In this document: one piece after another, positions 58,703-64,000 of the stretch
Layout of the letters: the number at the start of each line of letters is the position of its first letter
How positions within the stretch are numbered: the first letter of the stretch is position 1
From: Rhytidiadelphus loreus
Lineage: Eukaryota; Streptophyta; Bryopsida; Hypnales; Hylocomiaceae
NCBI GenBank assembly: GCA_947034895.1
Contig: OX344761.1
Span: forward strand, 29,586,863-29,650,862
Direction: 5' to 3'
Length of the DNA: 64,000 bases
Position numbers and translations under genes: made by a program
The notes under the pieces: model-generated
The model's database searches: none
What the model was told of the DNA's origin: nothing
The model's input: only the letters and a program-made list of their open reading frames with translations

Positions 58703-61387
58703 ATTTTCTGCATTTGATGAATATAGGCGTGAAATATGAAACAATTAAATGTTGCCAAAAAGAAAGTAGAATTCTTCTTCTTTGTGTTTAGTGACATTCT
58801 GTGATACTGAGTGGATGGATTCATTATTTTTTGCCATTGGGGGGGGGAGTGGGGCAATCATTTTAATATTACAGTGAAAGGCAAAGGTGTCTATTGGAAT
58901 ATTGATTTTCATAATAACGGTAAGTACAGTTTTTTTCAGAATAATTGCAAAAAGCATCAATTGGAACTTGAATTCTGGTGTCTGGCTGATTAAAAAAACA
59001 TGATTTGATGTCGGTGATATATAGACAAGCAGCGGATGCCAAGACATAAGAATGTTTTTCTTTATCTTACAGGAGATAAAGAAAGATATTGGGCAAAATT
59101 TATTGGTACACAGGTTAATTCTAGGAGTGCAAGAATTTGTCAATAAGGTAGAAACACGTATAACCGTCCAAATAAGCAATTTCGCATAGTTGGAGGCACC
59201 TTTTTCTAGGAAAAATATTTTTGCGGTGTTAGCAATTGAAAATCATGAATTTTCAAGGGAAAAAAAAGATTTTTGGATAAGGCATCTAGTTTCTATGAAT
59301 TTACAAAGTAGAACTCCCTAGGGTACCTTGTACCGCACTTTCATTTTTTTTAGTGTACCTTGTAAATTTGTGCATTAATTCTAGAAATATTGTGAGTTAG
59401 TGGCTTAGTGTTAATAGTGTGGGACGCTATAATTCAATTATCTTATATAGTATATAAGTTAATTCAATTATTGCAAGGCACACCAATTGTTTTACATCAC
59501 ATTTTCTTATTACAAATGGTTTGTTTTTATTCGCTTAGTGGCTACTAGGATACAAGGAGATTATCCTCTTTGCCTTAAAATCATTAAATTTTGGGAAATA
59601 AATATTGTTCTACTAGAAAAATGTCACCAATTGAATTAACTTGAATAGTGAGACTAAACCCTAATTATATAAAAAAATTGCATCAATATGATTGAAGAAG
59701 ACAAAGAATTCCGATTTCTACTTCTAAAAGCTAGTATGAACTGAAAGGTTGTTGAGTGGTTGATTGAATTATAAGAACTATTACAAAGTTGAGTTAGATG
59801 TATAGAACAACAAAAAGTCAAGTACAATTTTTTTTATTCCCCCAAAAGAGCCAAAAATTCTTAGCTATTTGGTGTATCTAAATTTTCTCTCTAACTAAAA
59901 ATGTCTTTTATTTTTGTTAATTTTATTTAAATTTCACTAAACAAAATTTGATACGAAGAAGATAAAAATAAGTTTGACATGACAAAGAATTTGATGATTA
60001 GAAGATATTAAAAAATATTATAAACTAAATAAAAAAAAACTAAGTTGCTAGAGTTTGCACAAAAAAAATAAAAATTCATTTTGTTCAATGAAATGTTTAA
60101 AGAGTTAAGCCATATAGGACCTTGAACTCTTGAAGTAGTCTAAATGAATCATAATGCACAGATGGTTGATTCCATGAAACACTTGCACGATTTGTATGTC
60201 ACACATGGTGTATACATGATGTCTTCTACTATAACTTTTGAATTATAGAATTGATGGATTTCGAATTTTAAAGGAAGATGCATGATATCTTTTGTGTTGT
60301 ATTTGTTGTTGTTTTAATTAAAAAAACAATTTTTATTTATTGGTTAATTTTTCTAATTTGTCACAAATAAATTTTCATGTTTTTTTTAAACTTTGGAGTA
60401 TTCAAAATTAATGATCTAGGGGTGAGCTTTAAGAACCTTGTTCCCACTTTTGACATGAAGTGATTGTACAAAAGACACCTAAAAGTAGTAAATATGCTCC
60501 CTTCTAGCTATGTGCAAATGCCTTGTACTCATACTTTTGGACTTTCAAATATAGTTAGTCTCCATTTCTTTGATGGAATATCCAAGGGAACATCATCTCT
60601 AAAAAGTTCTTAAGAATGTACAATTTTTATTTTTATTTTTATTTTTTTATTTTTTATAAATTTTAAATTATTTTAATGTCATTGCAACCATTTTCTTGAA
60701 ATTTTGCACTTTCTTGGTTCTCCTAATTAGATAATTATTTGGGACTTGATCTTTCTAAGTTATAATCTCCTTTAATTTCAAAGTATTTTTAATATTCTAT
60801 TTTATTTTTTAAAAATATTTTAATTTGAAAAGATTCATGAAAAACCAATAGTATTGGACCAAAATACAAAAATAGCACATGCATTTTGAGAAATCATCTA
60901 ATATTAATAAAGAAATAATTTAGTGGTCACTTTTCAAACAAAAGTTGTAAATAATGATTTATAATTTATCTCCATGCTTTTAGATTAGCTATTGTATAGA
61001 CCAAATTTTGTTGAAAAAATTTGAGACCAAAATTTTAAAACTTCCTTAGTCCTTTATGGTTAAGTATTGGGTAGGTTTATACTTCAGTTTGGACTATTTT
61101 TGAGACTAACAATAAGATCGAGAATAAGATTTAGCTCTAGATAATTATACTATTTCAAGTTCATAGAAAAAAATGGTAAGGTATTTTGAAAACAATTAGG
61201 TTAAGGGATCTTTACACTAATGACCAAAAGTCAAGGCAAATCAATTTCTTGGACATAGCTCTTAATCACAAGGCTATGACCTAAACATATTCAACAACAA
61301 TTTAAAAATCTTTGGCAAGAAGTTTGATAAGTGAAATTATACAAGTAATAATTAGTCAAGTTTTCAATACATTATTACATGATAGTC
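58703..61387. other. A+T-rich intergenic DNA, nothing recognised
   Basis: One open frame of 144 codons (58745-59179, minus) is low in complexity and resembles nothing known. A TTTTTATTTTTA run is at about 60624-60660. Confidence 0.45.
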
Positions 61388-62294
61388 TTAACTCCTAATG
61401 GAAAAAGGCATACTTTGGGCAAATGAATTGTCAAAACTAACTAACACTTTTAATTTAGAATAGTGAGAAAAAAATGAAAAACAAAAGATTTAAGAAAATC
61501 CAACTTTACAAATTTGTACTAGACCACTATAGAAATGTGTAAAATTTCATAAACTCTTACATTAGAGAAAAAAGGAGGCCTATAGAGCTACTTCGGAGTG
61601 ACCAAACAAGGCTATTGTTTTCAAAGTAGTTCCTAGCGGGAATCTAGCTGTAGAGGAAAGTCAACTTGGGTGAATAGTCAGCCCCGACGACTAAAAATTT
61701 TCTTTTTTTTTTGAGAAAAAAAAAATGTAAAATTGAATTCTTGTGCCACCGGCATCATTGAAAACTGCAAGTTTGAGGTGGGCAATTTTAGGGGAAAAAA
61801 ACTTTTTTTTGCCAAAAAAGAAAGATGGGAGGGTAGTTCAACTGCTAGAGCAGCCCTTTGGAGGCTTCATTTTTTCTCTAATGATGTACAATTTGAAAGA
61901 TTATATTCATTATAATGTTTGAAGTTAGAAGAAAATGTTTATTTCCAACCTTGCATGATATGGTCAACACTTTAAAGTGAGATTTTTGCACTACACATGG
62001 TTATTTTTGGGGCAATTGCATAGTATGTCACATTAATTACATACCCACCAAATTTCAAAAAGCCTAAAGTAGAAGATTTTTGCACATGCTGGCCAAAGTT
62101 GTCTAAGTTGCTCCAAAAGTTCAAGGTAGCATAAATTTTGACTTAGGCATCTGATTGGAAAAAAATTCCAACAAAGGGATACATATTCATACATTGTGTC
62201 AAATTTTGTAAACTTCCAACCAAAATTGACTTCATGCACAACCACCCAAGATTCTTGCAAATGTTGAACAATCACTTGTTCTTTTAGGGGTTAA
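61388..62294 (+). mobile_element. TTAA element, GGACTGAGGCACAT subfamily, 907 bp
   Basis: TTAACTCCTAATGG at the left and CTTTTAGGGGTTAA at the right. It shares with 49564-50155 the blocks CACTACACATGGTTATTTTTG, TTTTGCACATGCT, AGTTCAAGGTAGCATAA and CATACATTGTGTCAAATTTTG (each in similar form), with extra sequence in the left half. Confidence 0.72.
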
Positions 62295-62772
62295 TATATT
62301 GTTTTCTTTGGTAAAATAGAGAAAGATGGTTTACAACATTCAAATATCCAATTTGGTGATCTACATATTTTACAAAAGTAAAACTTACTGCATTTTCCAC
62401 AGTAATTTTATATTTTAGTACTAATAGTGTTGAATAAATGAATCTTTAATTTATTTTTAAGTTCTTAGTTAATTTGTGTAAATTAAGGAAAAAAAATATT
62501 GTGGTTTTTCTACTTGTAAAACCTAGGAATTCATCAAACATTTTTCATTTGAATATATGATTTAGGATTCCTTCTCATTTCCCCATTCATTAAGAGCTTT
62601 AGTCAAATTTGTTTGGAAAAACTTCAATAAAACAATTGTTCATTCCATTTGAGGCAATGAATAAATGTATATAAAGATGAAGTTGTAGTTCTTAATTACT
62701 TGTATAAGGACCCAACATTTATACATAAACAATCATTTGAAGGTCGATACAATCAATTTTTTTTGTAAAGAT
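62295..62772. other. A+T-rich intergenic DNA, nothing recognised
   Basis: No gene or repeat defined. Confidence 0.5.
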
Positions 62773-63009
62773 TCTCCTCCGTTATCTAGTTATGTACTAA
62801 ATGACTAAGTGGATGGACTGATGGAGTATTAATTCTAAATCTATATTACACTCTCCTCCGTTATCTAGTTATGTATTAGATGACCAGGTCGATAGGGTAT
62901 TGATTCTAAATCTATATTACACTCTCCTGAGTCTCCTCCATTATCTAGTTATGTACTAGGTGACCAGGCGGATGGGGTATTAATTCTAAATTTATATTAC
63001 ACTCTCCTC
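62773..63009. repeat. Tandem repeat of a 79-80-bp unit, three copies
   Basis: TCTCCTCCGTTATCTAGTTA begins units at 62773, 62852 and 62932; each includes GATGACCAGGTCGAT-like and TTCTAAATCTATATTACAC phrases. Copies differ by several bases. Confidence 0.92.
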
Positions 63010-63110
63010 CAAACTAAATCAAGACCATCAAATCTTAAGGATCTACAATCCTCTTAAAGAAATAAAGGAGATGCAAATTACATGACATTATTAACCAATG
63101 TTGGGGATCC

Positions 63111-63145
63111 TTTCTTTTTCTTTTCTTTTTTTTGAAACAAATGAA
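63111..63145 (-). mobile_element. 35-bp retroposon tail with target duplication
   Basis: A T-rich tract followed only by GAAACAAATGAA, between TTGGGGATCC at 63101-63110 and 63146-63155. It is the last dozen bases of the family plus its tail. Confidence 0.72.
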
Positions 63146-63155
63146 TTGGGGATCC

Positions 63156-63479
63156 CTTTTGATACTTTGTGAAATGGAAAATGTCCCCGAGTTTCATTAG
63201 TTCAAGTTTTTGAAGATGGCACTACAATTTAAACCAAAGATCCTTGTGGTATCTTGGAGGGCATTATATCTTCCTCCCTTAGATCCATGATAGAGAAGGA
63301 GAGACCAATAAGCATTGTGCCATCTGTCAATGAATGTGCCCCGTGAGGGTTACTTATGAGATTTTACCGCATGCATCCCTGAAGTTCTTTTGAGTACAAA
63401 ATCCAGCAATCCAACAAAGGATTATTCTTGAATTCAATAATTGATATACGACCATTTAATTTAATTTAATTTAATTTCT
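63156..63479. other. Intergenic DNA, nothing recognised
   Basis: Ends in a TTTAA microsatellite (about 63456-63478). Confidence 0.5.
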
Positions 63480-64000
63480 TTATTTAACACAAAGAGCAAA
63501 GAGTCTTTCAAAGGGCGAAAAAGGGAGAATCGGTATACGAACACTGGTACCAGACTTCCAGCCCCAGAACACTTCCTTGGAAAAAAACAGGAAAGCAAAA
63601 TAATTCAACATCTGTCTGGTCAAATTCGCCACTAACTTCGATGCACATCGATCACAGCAAAGCAGGAAGCCAGGAAGAGATGGAGCTCGTGGCAAGAATT
63701 GAAGAGATAAGCTTCGTTAAGTTTAGTTGGAGAGAACGGAGGTGCAGGATGCGTTCCCGGCAGTCGGTGCCCGGACAGCGGGCGTCCCCCCTTCCCCGCA
63801 ATTCTCACGCGCCCATATCCTCCCCCATATTGTCAAGGCAGTCAAAGCCCGCTGTTGCGTGACCCTCGCTTGCTTGCTTGCTAGCGCCCCAGCAAGCTCC
63901 ATTAAACTTGCCGTCGTCAGAGCGCGAATCATGACGACCCGACCCGCGTCACCCGAAACAAAGCGGTCTTGGACTGGACGGGGCACTAGGCCCCGCACCC
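63480..64000. other. GC-rich right end, possible edge of another gene
   Basis: CpG-rich sequence rises sharply toward the window edge, as it does around the AHL gene, so a second gene or its leader may begin here. Open frames on both strands exist but none is recognisable, and the window stops too soon to judge. Confidence 0.4.

Noticed and set aside
63723..63998. A minus-strand frame at the GC-rich right end
   Set aside because: No recognisable features, and the opposite strand is also open; composition explains both.

Overview
This window looks like nuclear DNA of a land plant. The only gene I can recognise is an AT-hook/PPC (AHL) nuclear protein of plant type on the minus strand near the left end (675-1532). 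That gene and its leader are G+C- and CpG-rich. Most of the remaining 60 kb is very A+T-rich, without convincing coding capacity, and full of transposon debris. I cannot name the species. A short, gene-sparse, repeat-filled stretch around one GC-rich gene would fit a large plant genome, possibly a non-seed plant, but that is inference.

Layout. 1-3780: AHL gene, its 3' flank and a GC-rich leader/promoter region with two strong splice-donor-like sites. 3781-10880: A+T-rich desert with one TTAA-flanked element. 10881-12900: small GC island with TACTGTACAGTA palindromes and a retroposon fragment. 12902-14332: foldback element with a second element inserted in its loop. 14900-19350: tandem repeats and desert. 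19360-20040: GC island with a G-box. 20100-25800: dispersed repeat, long ATT microsatellite, several inverted-repeat elements. 26079-28760: more TTAA elements. 29340-30850: GC island. 30850-34730: a dense nest of at least six mutually inserted elements. 34735-42724: repeats and desert. 42900-48900: mixed GC-richer tract with no recognised gene, but with a segmental duplication whose second copy carries a small transposon. 49564-62294: more TTAA elements, a 53-bp Stowaway-like hairpin and a retroposon fragment with clean target duplications. 62773-64000: an 80-bp tandem repeat and a GC-rich end.

The main discovery candidate is a large population of non-autonomous DNA elements flanked by TTAA. 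One family ends in CCCCTAAAGG (about 590-950 bp), a second is almost constant at 416-418 bp and ends in GGTAGTATGCTCTAAAAGCG, and two are tiny (122 and 220 bp). Their termini and TTAA target resemble the piggyBac superfamily (Kolobok and Sola3 are alternatives), which I do not regard as a usual component of land-plant genomes. A second theme is a set of six very short retroposon 3' ends (25-86 bp), all on the minus strand and most with clear target-site duplications. No transposase or reverse transcriptase is visible here, so the driving enzymes must be encoded elsewhere or be extinct.
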